Shown in pieces: positions 17,304 to 26,800 of a DNA stretch of 43,240 bases. The notes under the pieces were generated by a model. It saw nothing but the letters and a program-made list of their open reading frames with translations, ran no database searches and was not told the DNA's origin. Origin of the DNA: Myxococcales bacterium (GTDB taxonomy: Bacteria > Myxococcota > Polyangia > Polyangiales > Polyangiaceae). Made by a program: the position numbers and the translations under genes. The stretch covers positions 1 through 43,240 of the forward strand of contig PLXW01000120.1 in the NCBI GenBank assembly GCA_003151595.1. Direction: 5' to 3'. Position 1 is the stretch's first letter; each line of letters starts with the position of its first letter.

Positions 17304-17309
17304 ACGCTA
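17304..17309 (-). promoter_or_regulatory. Putative -10 (TAGCGT) for the LamG-like lipoprotein
   Basis: On the minus strand, TAGCGT ends 8 nt before the ATG at 17295. This spacing places the transcription start at or near the start codon. No clear -35 is seen. Confidence 0.35.
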
Positions 17310-17343
17310 GCACGCGATGGAGGTGATGCTCCTCACGCTCGCC

Positions 17344-19104
17344 TCACGGGCAGAACGTGATCGTGTAGCTCGTGTTCGTGCTGGCCGATCCGCGGCAGGT
17401 GAACGTGCTCGTCAGGTCGTCGTACGGAAAGCTGTACGCCGTGGGGCATGCGTCCTTGAACACCGCCGCGTACTTCCCGGCGCGCGACGGTGCCGTCCAG
17501 CGCGGGTTCGAGCTCTGACAAGTGCCGGCCGGCGACCAGCTCGGGCAGCCGCAGCAGCTCGCGTTGGCGCCCTGGCTGTAGCAAGAGCCGCTCACGCCGC
17601 TCGGTCCCCCTTCGGTGCAGCGATAGAGATCGACCTCGTTGGCGCAGTCGAGCGCGGGGTTCGAGGGATCGACTGCGCACTCCTGGCCCGCGCTGCGGCA
17701 ACCGACGTAGTGACCGGGATCTTGATCTTGAAGCTCGGCGGGGCAGCTCGAGGCGAGGTCCCACGAGCACGCCGGGAGCGCGCCGCAGTTGCCGGTGCAG
17801 CCGGGGCTCGCGCAGTAATAGGGGACGTTCGTGCCGGGGGGCGGCGTCGTGTCGAAGGTGCCCGCGGTGGGCGCGATGGCGAGCGGGACGCTCGCGCCGT
17901 CGACGTTGCTCACGTCGTAGAAGTCGCTGCCGCTCGACGGAGGCATCACTGTGAACTCGGCGAGCGTCGCCGGAGGCGCGCCGCCGACGCCGACGGGGCA
18001 CTCGAGGTTGCCACCGCAGTCACCGGTCGCGCACGTCGTGTGGCCGTTCGCCGTCGTGCACTCGGTGCGCGGCCAGAAGCGACCGCCCCACGACGGCGGG
18101 AGCGTGAGCGCCATCGACTGCCCGTGCGCGAGCTGCCAGTTCGCGCTCGGAATCGAATATGTGCAGAGTTGGTTCGCCGTGTTGCACGCGCTCCCCGAAG
18201 GGCACCCCGCGCTGCACGGCGTGGCGGGCGCGATCGGGTTCCCTTCGCCGCCGACCCACACGTCGTACGAGCATTGATTCACGAACGTGAACGCGCGCTG
18301 TCCGTTCGAGCTCGGCGGAGGCGGCGTGGGAGTCGGCGCAGGCGTGGGCGCCGGCGTAGGCGGCGGAAGGATCGTCGTGCCGCCCATCGTGCACACGCTC
18401 GACGGATCGTTCTTGCACGTCGTGTAGACGATCTGGTCGGCCGACGTGAAGCAGCTCCCGTCGCTCGGACAGCACGAGAAGCCGCTGGGGCAGTTGCACG
18501 CCGAGAGCTCGGCGCCGCTGCACGCATTGCCCGCCGTCGATCCTCCGCCGCCGCCCGCCGCCGCGCCGCCGATGACCGTCGGGTTCCATCGCTGCGCGTT
18601 GGTGCCGTTGCACGAGTACAGCTGCACCACGGTGCCGTCGGCCGGATTGTTCCCGGCGACGTCTATGCACTTGCCGCTGTTCGTGTTCATGAACGAGACG
18701 AAGCCGCCGCCGGCGTCTTGCACGGCGAACGATTGCGCCGCCGTCTGGTTGCAGTCGTAGAGCTGGATGCGCGTCCCATCGGCCGTGCCTGCGCCGGCGA
18801 CGTCGACGCACTTGTTCGCTTCGAGGTTCACGATCGCGAACGCGCCGTTGCCGGCGTCCTTCAGCTCGAACGATTGCGCGCCGCTGCCGTTGCAGTTCCA
18901 TTCCTGGATCTGCGTCCCGTCGGCGGTGGCCGACCCGCGCGCATCCATGCACGACCCCGAGTGCGACAGCGCGCCGAAGTTGAAGACCTGTCCTGCCGAG
19001 ACGGCGGCCGCGCCGCGCTCTACCCGCTCCTCGGGCGACGCGCTGCACGCGAAGGCGACGAGCGCGGTGAGAGCGAGGGCATACGGAGCTGTGTGGGTTC
19101 GCAT
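17344..19104 (-). CDS. Lipoprotein fusing a ricin-B lectin domain to a thaumatin-like domain
   Basis: The 586-residue product has a lipoprotein signal (Cys20 in VAFACSAS). Residues 40-170 are a beta-trefoil ricin-B lectin with three repeats, marked by GAQSFEL, AAQSFAV and NAQRWNP plus KCVDVAG and KCIDVAG. A Cys-rich linker (CNCPSGFSCCPSDGSC) and a Pro/Thr-Ala tract follow. Residues 265-586 are thaumatin-like: FTFVNQCSYDVWVGG, GGRFWPRTECTT, CATGDCGGNLEC and the signature DFYDVSNVDGASVPLAI, with many Cys for disulfides. Thaumatin-like proteins bind or cleave beta-1,3-glucans and are antifungal in plants. A lectin-tethered bacterial version may bind fungal or prey cell walls. It is the first gene of the glycan-directed block. 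Confidence 0.88.
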   Translation of the reverse strand: MRTHTAPYALALTALVAFACSASPEERVERGAAAVSAGQVFNFGALSHSGSCMDARGSATADGTQIQEWNCNGSGAQSFELKDAGNGAFAIVNLEANKCVDVAGAGTADGTRIQLYDCNQTAAQSFAVQDAGGGFVSFMNTNSGKCIDVAGNNPADGTVVQLYSCNGTNAQRWNPTVIGGAAAGGGGGSTAGNACSGAELSACNCPSGFSCCPSDGSCFTSADQIVYTTCKNDPSSVCTMGGTTILPPPTPAPTPAPTPTPPPPSSNGQRAFTFVNQCSYDVWVGGEGNPIAPATPCSAGCPSGSACNTANQLCTYSIPSANWQLAHGQSMALTLPPSWGGRFWPRTECTTANGHTTCATGDCGGNLECPVGVGGAPPATLAEFTVMPPSSGSDFYDVSNVDGASVPLAIAPTAGTFDTTPPPGTNVPYYCASPGCTGNCGALPACSWDLASSCPAELQDQDPGHYVGCRSAGQECAVDPSNPALDCANEVDLYRCTEGGPSGVSGSCYSQGANASCCGCPSWSPAGTCQSSNPRWTAPSRAGKYAAVFKDACPTAYSFPYDDLTSTFTCRGSASTNTSYTITFCP

Positions 19105-19109
19105 GGGAG

Positions 19110-19126
19110 GCGTTGCATCGCAACGC
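19110..19126. promoter_or_regulatory. Inverted repeat just upstream of the ricin-B/thaumatin gene
   Basis: GCGTTGC-ATC-GCAACGC is a perfect 7-bp inverted repeat, 5 nt before the minus-strand ATG at 19104. It overlaps the region where a ribosome or RNA polymerase would sit, so it could be an operator or a translational hairpin. Confidence 0.4.
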
Positions 19127-19301
19127 GAGTGCCAACGCCGACAAGCCTCGAATCCCGCGCGGTGCGTGTGCGCCGTCCGCGCGTCGCCGACGGGGCGCGA
19201 CGCGATCGGTCGCGGGGGTGACCGAATCGGTCCGGGTCGATGGACCAGCCGCGCGGCCTGCCGAACCGCGAGCGTCGGAGGCGCGTGCTAACGTGGGATC
19301 C

Positions 19302-20624
19302 GTGACGCGCGAGGGGCCCCGGGTCGTCGGGCGCTACGCCATCCATGGAGAGATCGCGTCCGGCGGGATGGCTGCCGTGCATTTCGCGCGCCTCACCGGA
19401 ACCGCGGGCGCGCGCACCGTCGCCGTCAAACGCGCGCACCCCCACCTCGCGCGCGAGAAGGAGTTCGCGCTGATGTTCCTCGACGAGGGGCGCACGGCGA
19501 TGCGCGTCCGTCACCCCAACGTCGTCTCCACGCTCGACGTGCTCCGGACGGGCGACGATCTCGTCCTCGTCATGGACTACGTCCACGGCGAGTCGCTGTG
19601 GAACCTGGTGCGCGCGGCGAAGGAGATCGACGAGCGCGTGCCGGTGCCGATCGTCGCGGCGATCTTGATCGACACGCTCCACGGACTCCAGGCCGCGCAC
19701 GAAGCGACCGACGAGCACGGCGCGCCGCTCGGGATCGTGCATCGCGACGTCTCGCCTCAGAACATCCTGGTCGGCGCCGACGGCGTCACGCGGCTCGTCG
19801 ACTTCGGGATCGCGAAGGCTGCGGGCCGACTCCACTCGACGCACGACAGCTCGGTGAAGGGGAAGTACGCGTACATGGCGCCGGAGCAGGTGCGCGGCGA
19901 GCACGTGAGCGCGGTGACCGACACGTACGCGGCGTCGATCGTCCTGTGGGAGCTGCTCACCGGCGAGCGCCTCTTCGTCGGCAAGACCGAGGCGGAGACG
20001 ATCCACAAGTGCCTCGTGGGCCGCGTGCAGGCCCCGAGCCTCGTGGCGCCTTCGCAGGGGACGACGTTCGACGCGCTCTTGAAGAAGGGGCTCTCGCGCG
20101 ATCCGGCGGCGCGCTACGCGACGGCGCGCGCGATGGCGAGCGACCTCGAGGCGTGTGTGGCGGCGGCGGTGCCGGCTGAAGTGGCGGCGTGGGTGACGCG
20201 GATTGCGGGCGATGCGCTCGCGGCGCGCGCGAGAACGATCGCGGAGATCGAACGGAGCGAGTCACGCGTGAGAGGGCGCTCGCGCCGAGGGGCGATCGCG
20301 CTGGCGCTCGTCCTCACGACGATCCCCGCCGCGCTGATCGCGGTGCAGATCGCAAAGCGAAGAGAGCCGACGCTATCTCCCCGCGAGGTCGCGATCGCGA
20401 TCGCGCTCGACGCGGCTCCCCCCACACCGGCCGCGGTGCCATCGGCCCCGGAAGCACCGAGCGCCGCTCCTCCCGACGCCGCCCCCAAAGCGACGTCGCC
20501 GATCACGCGCCCCCCTTCACGCGCGACCCCTCCGCGCTCGCGCCACCCGAAGCGCGCGGCGTGCGATCCGCCGTACTCGATCGACTCCGACGGAAAGCAG
20601 ATCTTCAAGCCCGAGTGCATGTGA
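19302..20624 (+). CDS. Membrane-anchored Ser/Thr protein kinase
   Basis: The 440-residue product has a Hanks-type kinase domain at residues 10-280. The Gly-rich loop is EIASGGMAAVHFA, the ATP-binding Lys is K43, the catalytic loop is HRDVSPQN (147-154), DFG is at 167-169 and APE at 193-195. The loop has Ser in place of the usual Lys of HRDLKPEN, a variant I recall as common in myxobacterial kinases. A membrane helix lies at about 329-351, followed by a short Ala/Pro tail that ends CDPPYSIDSDGKQIFKPEC, a tail seen in related kinases. A GTG at 19293 is an alternative start; 19302 has a TAACGT -10-like hexamer 7 nt upstream. Targets are unknown. The gene is 29 nt before a PEGA-like protein gene and may form an operon with it. 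Confidence 0.9.
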   Translation: MTREGPRVVGRYAIHGEIASGGMAAVHFARLTGTAGARTVAVKRAHPHLAREKEFALMFLDEGRTAMRVRHPNVVSTLDVLRTGDDLVLVMDYVHGESLWNLVRAAKEIDERVPVPIVAAILIDTLHGLQAAHEATDEHGAPLGIVHRDVSPQNILVGADGVTRLVDFGIAKAAGRLHSTHDSSVKGKYAYMAPEQVRGEHVSAVTDTYAASIVLWELLTGERLFVGKTEAETIHKCLVGRVQAPSLVAPSQGTTFDALLKKGLSRDPAARYATARAMASDLEACVAAAVPAEVAAWVTRIAGDALAARARTIAEIERSESRVRGRSRRGAIALALVLTTIPAALIAVQIAKRREPTLSPREVAIAIALDAAPPTPAAVPSAPEAPSAAPPDAAPKATSPITRPPSRATPPRSRHPKRAACDPPYSIDSDGKQIFKPECM

Positions 20625-20653
20625 GGTTCGTTGTTGTAGTGTGAGGAGGCTCG

Positions 20654-21502
20654 ATGAAGGCCGCTCCTCTCGCAGCGTTCGCCGCGCTCGCCACGCTGGT
20701 CTCGTTCGCTCCCGGGGCGCGCGCCGCGGACGACACCGTGCGCGCCTGCATCGCCGCATCGACCGACGGGCAGACGCTCCGCAAGCAGGGGAAGCTCCTC
20801 GCCGCGCGCGAGCAGATGATCGCGTGCGCGCGCGACGCATGCCCGGCGATCGTGCGCTCGCATTGCGCGCGCTGGTTGTCGGAGGTGGAGGCCGCGATCC
20901 CCAGCGTCGTCATTCGCGCCGAGGATGCCTCGGGGCGAGACGTGATCGGCGCACGCCTCTCCATCGACGGACGCGCACAGAAGCTCGACGGCCATCCCGT
21001 GCGACTCGATCCAGGCGCGCACACCGTCACGATCGAGGACGACCACGGCGCGCGCAAACAAGAGACCGTGCTGCTCGCGGAAGGGGAGGCGTCGCGCGTC
21101 GTCACGCTCCGTTTCGCCCGCGTCGCGAGCGCGAGTGAAGAGCCCGCGCCCCCCGCGACGTCGCCCAACCGCGGACGCTACGTCCCCGCCGGCGCGTGGA
21201 TCCTCGGTGGGGTCGGCGTCGTGGGGATCGGCGTGGCGACGTACTTCGGCCTCTCCGCGAACGGCGACCTCTCCACTTTGAAGACGAGCTGCTCGCCGCA
21301 CTGCACCGACGCGCAGACGCAACCCGGTCGCACCGATGCGCTCCTCTTCGGCGCGTTCGCCGCGGGCGGCGCGGCAGCGATCGCGGGCGCGCTCGTGTGG
21401 GGCCTCGCGTTCCCCTCGCATTCCTCGACGACTGCTGGCGCGCGCGTGGACGTTCGCCCGATCGCGAATGGCGCCGTGACCGCGCTCACCGTCACGTATT
21501 GA
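20654..21502 (+). CDS. PEGA-like secreted protein with two C-terminal membrane helices
   Basis: The 282-residue product has a signal peptide (about residues 1-25, ending ARAADD). A Cys-containing helical segment follows (ACIAASTDGQTLRKQGKLLAAREQM to about residue 75). Next is a small beta domain with PSVVIRAEDASGRDVIGARLSIDG and VRLDPGAHTVTIEDD, which resembles PEGA domains. Two hydrophobic helices come near residues 177-198 and 232-254. This layout is very common next to myxobacterial kinases, but the function is not established. Start: ATG with GAGGAG 5 nt upstream. It follows the kinase gene by 29 nt, suggesting that both act in one envelope signalling unit. Confidence 0.8.
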   Translation: MKAAPLAAFAALATLVSFAPGARAADDTVRACIAASTDGQTLRKQGKLLAAREQMIACARDACPAIVRSHCARWLSEVEAAIPSVVIRAEDASGRDVIGARLSIDGRAQKLDGHPVRLDPGAHTVTIEDDHGARKQETVLLAEGEASRVVTLRFARVASASEEPAPPATSPNRGRYVPAGAWILGGVGVVGIGVATYFGLSANGDLSTLKTSCSPHCTDAQTQPGRTDALLFGAFAAGGAAAIAGALVWGLAFPSHSSTTAGARVDVRPIANGAVTALTVTY

Positions 21503-21545
21503 GCCGGCGCGCGCGGCGAACGCCGTGCGTGCTACAGATCGGCAG

Positions 21546-22916
21546 ATGCCGCCGCGCGAACCGCCGGGAGATGGCGAGACACGCCGTCAAGCCGGGAGCG
21601 CCCCTCTCGCACCGACGAGCTTCGAAGTGCGGGTCGTCGAAGGACGCGACATGGGGGCGAGCGTCGCGATCGATGCGACCTCGGGCAAGGCGCTGCTCGG
21701 CACCGGCCCGCTCTGTGAGCTGCGCCTCACCGATCCGATGGTCTCGCGTCGCCACGCCTCGCTCGAGCTCACCGATCTCGGCGTGCTCGTGACCGATCTC
21801 GGCTCGACGAACGGATCGTTTCTGGGCGACGCGCGCGTCGTCGTCTCGTACCTCTCGCCGGGCGTGCGCCTGCGCGTCGGGGCGACGACGATCGACGTGC
21901 GCGCCGTCACGGCAGGGCCGGTGAAGCTGCGTCGCGCCGAGTCGCTCGGGCGCATGGCGTCGAGCAGTCCGCGCATGATGAACGTGCTCTCGCTCTGCGC
22001 GAAGCTCGCCGCCTCGGATGTCCCCGTCGTGCTCGAAGGGGAGACCGGCACCGGCAAAGAGCTCCTCGCCGAGTGCATCCACGAAGCGAGCGCGCGCGCC
22101 GAAGGTCCCTTCGTGGTCCTCGATTGCCGCACGACGCCGCGCGCGCTCGTCGAGGCGCACCTGTTCGGCGAGACACGCAGCGACGGGACGGTGCGCGCCG
22201 GCATCTTCGAGCTGGCGAACGGCGGAACGCTGCTTGTCGACGAGCCGGGCGATCTCGATCTCGACACGCAGGCCAAGCTCCTTCGCGCGCTCGACAAGGG
22301 GGTCATCGTTCGCCTCGGCGACACGAGCTCGATCGCCGTCGATGCGCGCGTGATCGTGGCCACGTCGCACGACCTCGACAAGCTGGTCGAAGAGAAGAAG
22401 TTTCGCGAAGACCTCTACTACCGCCTCGCCGGCGCGCGCATCGAGCTCCCGCCGCTGCGACGGAGGCGCGAGGACATTCCGCTCCTCGCCGGCGACCTGT
22501 GGACCGAGCTCGGAGGCAAAGGGCTCCTCCCCGACGAGTTCCTGGAGCGCTTCGAGGCGTACGAGTGGCCGGGCAACGTGCGCGAGCTGGAGCGCGCGGT
22601 GGAGCGCTTCCTCGCGCTCGGCGACAAGGTCTCGTTGCTCGTCACGCGCACGCATCGCCACGTGGCGCGCCCGCTTCTACCCGCGCTTCTATCCGAGGAC
22701 GACGACGCTCCCGCTGGTCCGAGCGAAGGGCTCCTCGAGCGCGTGCTGAACGCGAACCTCGCGTACTCCGAAGCGCGCCAGCGAATGCTCGAAGAGTTCG
22801 AGCGCGCGTACCTGGAGAAGGCGCTCGCCGACAATCACGGCAACGTCGCCGCCGCGGCCGCGTCGTCCGGGATCGCGCGTCGCCACTTCCAGCGCATTCG
22901 CGCGCGGCAGCGCTAG
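21546..22916 (+). CDS. FHA-AAA+ regulator of the NtrC family lacking the GAFTGA loop
   Basis: The 456-residue product begins with an FHA phosphothreonine-binding domain (residues 45-120, with SRRHASLE and DLGSTNGSFL). An AAA+ domain follows with Walker A GETGTGKE (165-172), Walker B LLVDEP (229-234), FREDLYYRL with an Arg finger, and WPGNVRELERAVE. The C-terminus (NHGNVAAAAASSGIARRHFQR) is a Fis-type helix-turn-helix. The sigma-54 contact loop GAFTGA, expected right after HLFGE near residue 210, is replaced by TRSDGTVRAGIF. Known members lacking this loop do not act on sigma-54, so this protein may use sigma-70 polymerase or repress. The FHA domain could read phosphorylation by the kinase encoded at 19302. 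An upstream GTG at 21525 is a weaker start. Confidence 0.9.
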   Translation: MPPREPPGDGETRRQAGSAPLAPTSFEVRVVEGRDMGASVAIDATSGKALLGTGPLCELRLTDPMVSRRHASLELTDLGVLVTDLGSTNGSFLGDARVVVSYLSPGVRLRVGATTIDVRAVTAGPVKLRRAESLGRMASSSPRMMNVLSLCAKLAASDVPVVLEGETGTGKELLAECIHEASARAEGPFVVLDCRTTPRALVEAHLFGETRSDGTVRAGIFELANGGTLLVDEPGDLDLDTQAKLLRALDKGVIVRLGDTSSIAVDARVIVATSHDLDKLVEEKKFREDLYYRLAGARIELPPLRRRREDIPLLAGDLWTELGGKGLLPDEFLERFEAYEWPGNVRELERAVERFLALGDKVSLLVTRTHRHVARPLLPALLSEDDDAPAGPSEGLLERVLNANLAYSEARQRMLEEFERAYLEKALADNHGNVAAAAASSGIARRHFQRIRARQR

Positions 22917-22998
22917 CGGTTCGAGCTCCGAGGTCCGGAACCTCCCCGAAACATTCCGGCAAACCGACGGGCACGTACCGCGTGCGACGGTTCGGCGC

Positions 22999-23799
22999 AT
23001 GAACGAGCTTCCGCGCTTCGCCTCCGAGCCTCCCGTGTCCGAAGTCGATCCGCTCGGACAGGAGCGCGAGCGTCCCGACGACGAGTTCGTCTTCGCCTTC
23101 CTCCGCTCGATGCCGATGACGTACCGGCGCCTCTTCGACGAGGGCGCGCAGCACGAGCACGCCGCCATCGCCTATCGCCGCGGCGCGAGCGCGTCGCACC
23201 TCGAGATCTGGCGGAAGCTCCCGGAGCGGATCGTCGCCATCACGCTCATCGCCGAAGATCGTCCGGGCCTCCTCTCGCGCGTGAGCGCCGCGCTCGTGGC
23301 GCACGACATGGACGTGGTGGCGGCGCAGGCGTACGGCCGCATGCGCGCCGACGGCGAGCGTGAAGCGGTCGACTTCGTCTGGATCCGGCGCCTCCCCGGC
23401 GACGGGGGAATGGCCCCTTCGATTCGAACGCGCGACGTCGCGCAGATCGGCGAGGCGCTCGACGCGCTCGTGCGCGGCCAGGCGAGCTTCGACGGCGCGG
23501 TGAGCTTCGCGCGCGCGATCCGTTCGGCAGACTCGTCGACGCGCGTTCGATTCGAACGCGACCTGCGCGACGGCGCCAGCGTGCTCCTGGTCGATGCCGT
23601 CGACCGCCCGGGACTCCTGCTCGTCGTGGCGCGCACGCTCTTCGAAGAGCGCGTCCAGATCGTTGGCTCGCACGTAACGACCGAAGAGGGGCACGTGCTC
23701 GACACGTTTCAGGTGACCGAGCTCGACGGATCGCCGCTCACCGGCGCCCGCCAGCTCGCCGTGCAGACCGCGGTGCTGGCGGCGCTCCGCGAAGGGTGA
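22999..23799 (+). CDS. Stand-alone double-ACT protein resembling the GlnD C-terminus
   Basis: The 266-residue product carries two ACT domains, at about residues 76-150 (IVAITLIAEDRPGLLSRVSA) and 196-266 (SVLLVDAVDRPGLLLVVART). Both have the DRPGLL ligand-binding turn. The arrangement, and the final Leu/Ala helices, resemble the C-terminal regulatory part of PII-uridylyltransferase GlnD, where ACT domains sense glutamine. The nucleotidyltransferase and HD domains are absent and no remnant lies upstream, so this is a free sensor module. The first 70 residues (YRRLFDEGAQHEHAAIAYRRG) are helical and of unknown role. It converges on the large kinase gene, 28 nt away. Confidence 0.82.
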   Translation: MNELPRFASEPPVSEVDPLGQERERPDDEFVFAFLRSMPMTYRRLFDEGAQHEHAAIAYRRGASASHLEIWRKLPERIVAITLIAEDRPGLLSRVSAALVAHDMDVVAAQAYGRMRADGEREAVDFVWIRRLPGDGGMAPSIRTRDVAQIGEALDALVRGQASFDGAVSFARAIRSADSSTRVRFERDLRDGASVLLVDAVDRPGLLLVVARTLFEERVQIVGSHVTTEEGHVLDTFQVTELDGSPLTGARQLAVQTAVLAALREG

Positions 23800-23827
23800 C
23801 GCGCGCGCTCGTCCTCCTGCTCGAACC

Positions 23828-26800
23828 CTAAGGCTTCTGCTCCATGGCGTTACCACGGAGGTCGAGCTTCTTCTCGCCGGTCTTCTTGCCGGTGTCGTCG
23901 TACGCGCAGACCGTCTCGTGGATGCCGTGACTGTCGTGCGTGGGCTTGTCGTGCGCGTCGTAGAACGCGGTCTCCTCGACGTTGTTCCGCTCGTCGTACG
24001 TGCTCCGCGTCCGGGCGATGCCGCTCTTGTCCGCGTGGAGCGCGCCGCGCACGTCGTACGTCGCGATCTCCACGGCGTTGCCGCGCGAATCGTACTGCGT
24101 GCGGCGAACGGACCAGCCGTCTGCGGACATCGCCAACGCACCGTCGACGCCGAAGCACTGCTCTTCGATCTTGTGCCCCTGCGGATCGAACGTCTTTCGA
24201 TGCCCGGCACACCCGTCGTTCGCGCCGCGCGGCGCCGCTGACGCATCGACGAAGCGCTCGTCGACCGGGCGCCCCGCGTCGTCGTACTTCACGCGAACGA
24301 CGATCTTCCCTTCGATGGACGCGGTCGGCGTCCCGGCGCCGTCGAGGTAGGTCGTCTCGACCGCGCGACCGTAAGTGTCGCGGGCGTAGCGAACGACGGC
24401 GACTCCGTCGGGTCCCTTCGCCGGCGCCTCGTGCGCGTCGAGGTAGCTCGCTTCGACGAGGCGCTGGCGTGCGTCGAAGCGACTCCTGACCGACGCGTAC
24501 GTCGCGCCCTGCGGCATCACGAGCGCGTGATCGCCATTGAAATAAGCCTCTTCGACGACGTTACCGACGTCGTCGTGGCGCGTTCGCCGTAGCGACCAGC
24601 CGTCGGCGCCCACGGCCGGCTTTCCGTCGGTACCGAAGCGCGCTTCTTCGATCAGCTCGTCACGATCGTTGTACGTCTTCCGGGTCGTCGCGAAGCCGGC
24701 GTTCGTGCGAACGGGCTCTCCGCTCACGCCGCGCGCCGTCTCTTCGATCCTGTTGCCGCGCGCGTCGTACGCTTTGGTCATCGAGGCGTAGCCGTCGGTG
24801 AGCAGCGCGGGTTTCCCCGAGCCGTCGAGCGTGTCGGTGCGCACGAGGAGGCCGCGATCGTCGTAGCTGCGGCGCTCGATCGACCAGCCTTCCGTTCCCG
24901 TGACCGCCGCCCCGCCCTCGTCGAAGAGGGCCGTCTCGACCAGGCGACGATGAACGTCGTACGCCCTCTTCTTCTTCGCGCACCCGCAGTCGCGGTTCGT
25001 GACCGGCTCGTCGCGCTTTCCGAAGTACGACTCGAGGAGCACGTCGCCGTTTCGATCGCGCACGTACTTCACGCCGGCATAGGCGTCGCGTCGCAGGATG
25101 CGCTCTCCGTGCAGATCCAGGTATTCGTCTTCGATGACGAGCCCGCGGTCGTCGTTCGTGATGCGCCGCGTGGCGTACTCGCCTTTGTAGAGGACGGGCG
25201 CGCCGGTCGCGTCGAAGTATGATTCGGCGACGAGGTCGTCGTTCGCGTCGTACGTCCAGCGTTGCATCGCGAAGCCTTCGTCGCTCGCGATCGGCATGCC
25301 GTCCGTACCGAAGGAGGCGCGCTCGATCTCGTTGCGCAGACGGTCGAACTTCGATCGCTCGAGCGAGACGCCGTGCACGTTCGCCGTCGGGTGATCGTCG
25401 GGACCGAAGTACGCGAGGCTCGTCCGCAGGCCGCGCTCGTCGTAGGTCAGTCGCGTGATCGCGCCCTCGTCGCGCGCCGCGATGAGGTGGCCCGACTCGT
25501 CGAAGTTTCGCCGCTCGACGACGTACCCGCGTTCGTCATGCGCCATCGTTTGCTTCGCGTACCCCTCGTTGCAGGCCAAGAGGCCGCCCGCGGTGTCGAG
25601 CCCCTCCTGGGCGACGCGCTGATCGAGGTCGTCGTACGTCCATCGATACGCGGTCACGTTCTGCAGGTGGCGGCGCGCGCGGTTCCCGTTCGGATCGAGA
25701 AATTCTTGAAGCACCATGCGGCCGCGGTCGTCGAGCGTCTCGCGCGCCGACGAGAACGTGTCTCCCGTCCGGAGGCGAGGTCGCCCCTCCGCGTCGCTCC
25801 ACGCGACGGTGCCCACGCGCTTTGCCGGATCCCAATCGAAGCGAATCTCGTGCGAGCCACCCCACTCGCCGAACTGCACGAGCGGCTCGCCGTGCGCGCC
25901 GAAGAATCGAGTGTCGCGCTGGTCGTCTTCGCTCGAGAACGTGACCCGGAGCATGTAAGCGCCCCCCACGCTCATGGGGTGGCCATCGAGATCGATGTAC
26001 CGCGTCTCGTGTCCCGGGGTGTCGTCGTCGCTGACCTCGGTGAGGCTCGATCCGTCCTTGGCGGCCGCGGGGGCGCCGTCGGCCCCGAGCACCGTCGTGC
26101 GGATGGGGCGGCCGAGTCGGCCATTCACGAAGACCCGTCCGTACGCCCCGTCGTCCGCCGCGCGCGGCTTGCCGTTCGCACCGAAGAAGGCGACGCGCGC
26201 GACGAGCCCCCGCGAATCGAACTCGCGATGGACGGTCGTGATCCGCGTGTCGGGATCCTCCTCGCCGAGCTCCGTTGCGTGACGGGGAGTCGCGCCGTCT
26301 TCGTCGACGAAGTCGACCGTGTGGCCTCCGTTGGACCATTTCTGACGTTCGGTGACGTTGCCGCGGGCGTCGTGGCTCACGATCTCGCGCACCGAGCCGT
26401 CGTCGGCGCGCGTGATCTCGCCTCGCATGGAGTGGCGCTCGCCGTGACCGTAGGCGCGCCCCGCGATGCTGACCGTCTCGAGCTTCGTGACGCGACCGCC
26501 GACCGTGGTCACGCGCCACGTCCAGTCGTACAAACGCTTGGCGACGGCGTCCTCGCCGACCTCGCGCACGCAGCGCGGACCGTCGATCGCGTCGACCATG
26601 GTCGCGCAGTACGTCACGCGCGGCACGTGGCTCGCGCGGTACGGGATCGCCCACGCGAGCACCGCCACGCACGCCAACCCCGCGGCGGCCAGGTAGCGGC
26701 GTGATCTCGGCGCGATCGATCGACGCGCGCTCTGCGCCATCGCCGCGCGCGTCGAAGCGCCCGGCGTCCTCGCCTCAATCGGTGCGGCCGCCGTCGGCGC

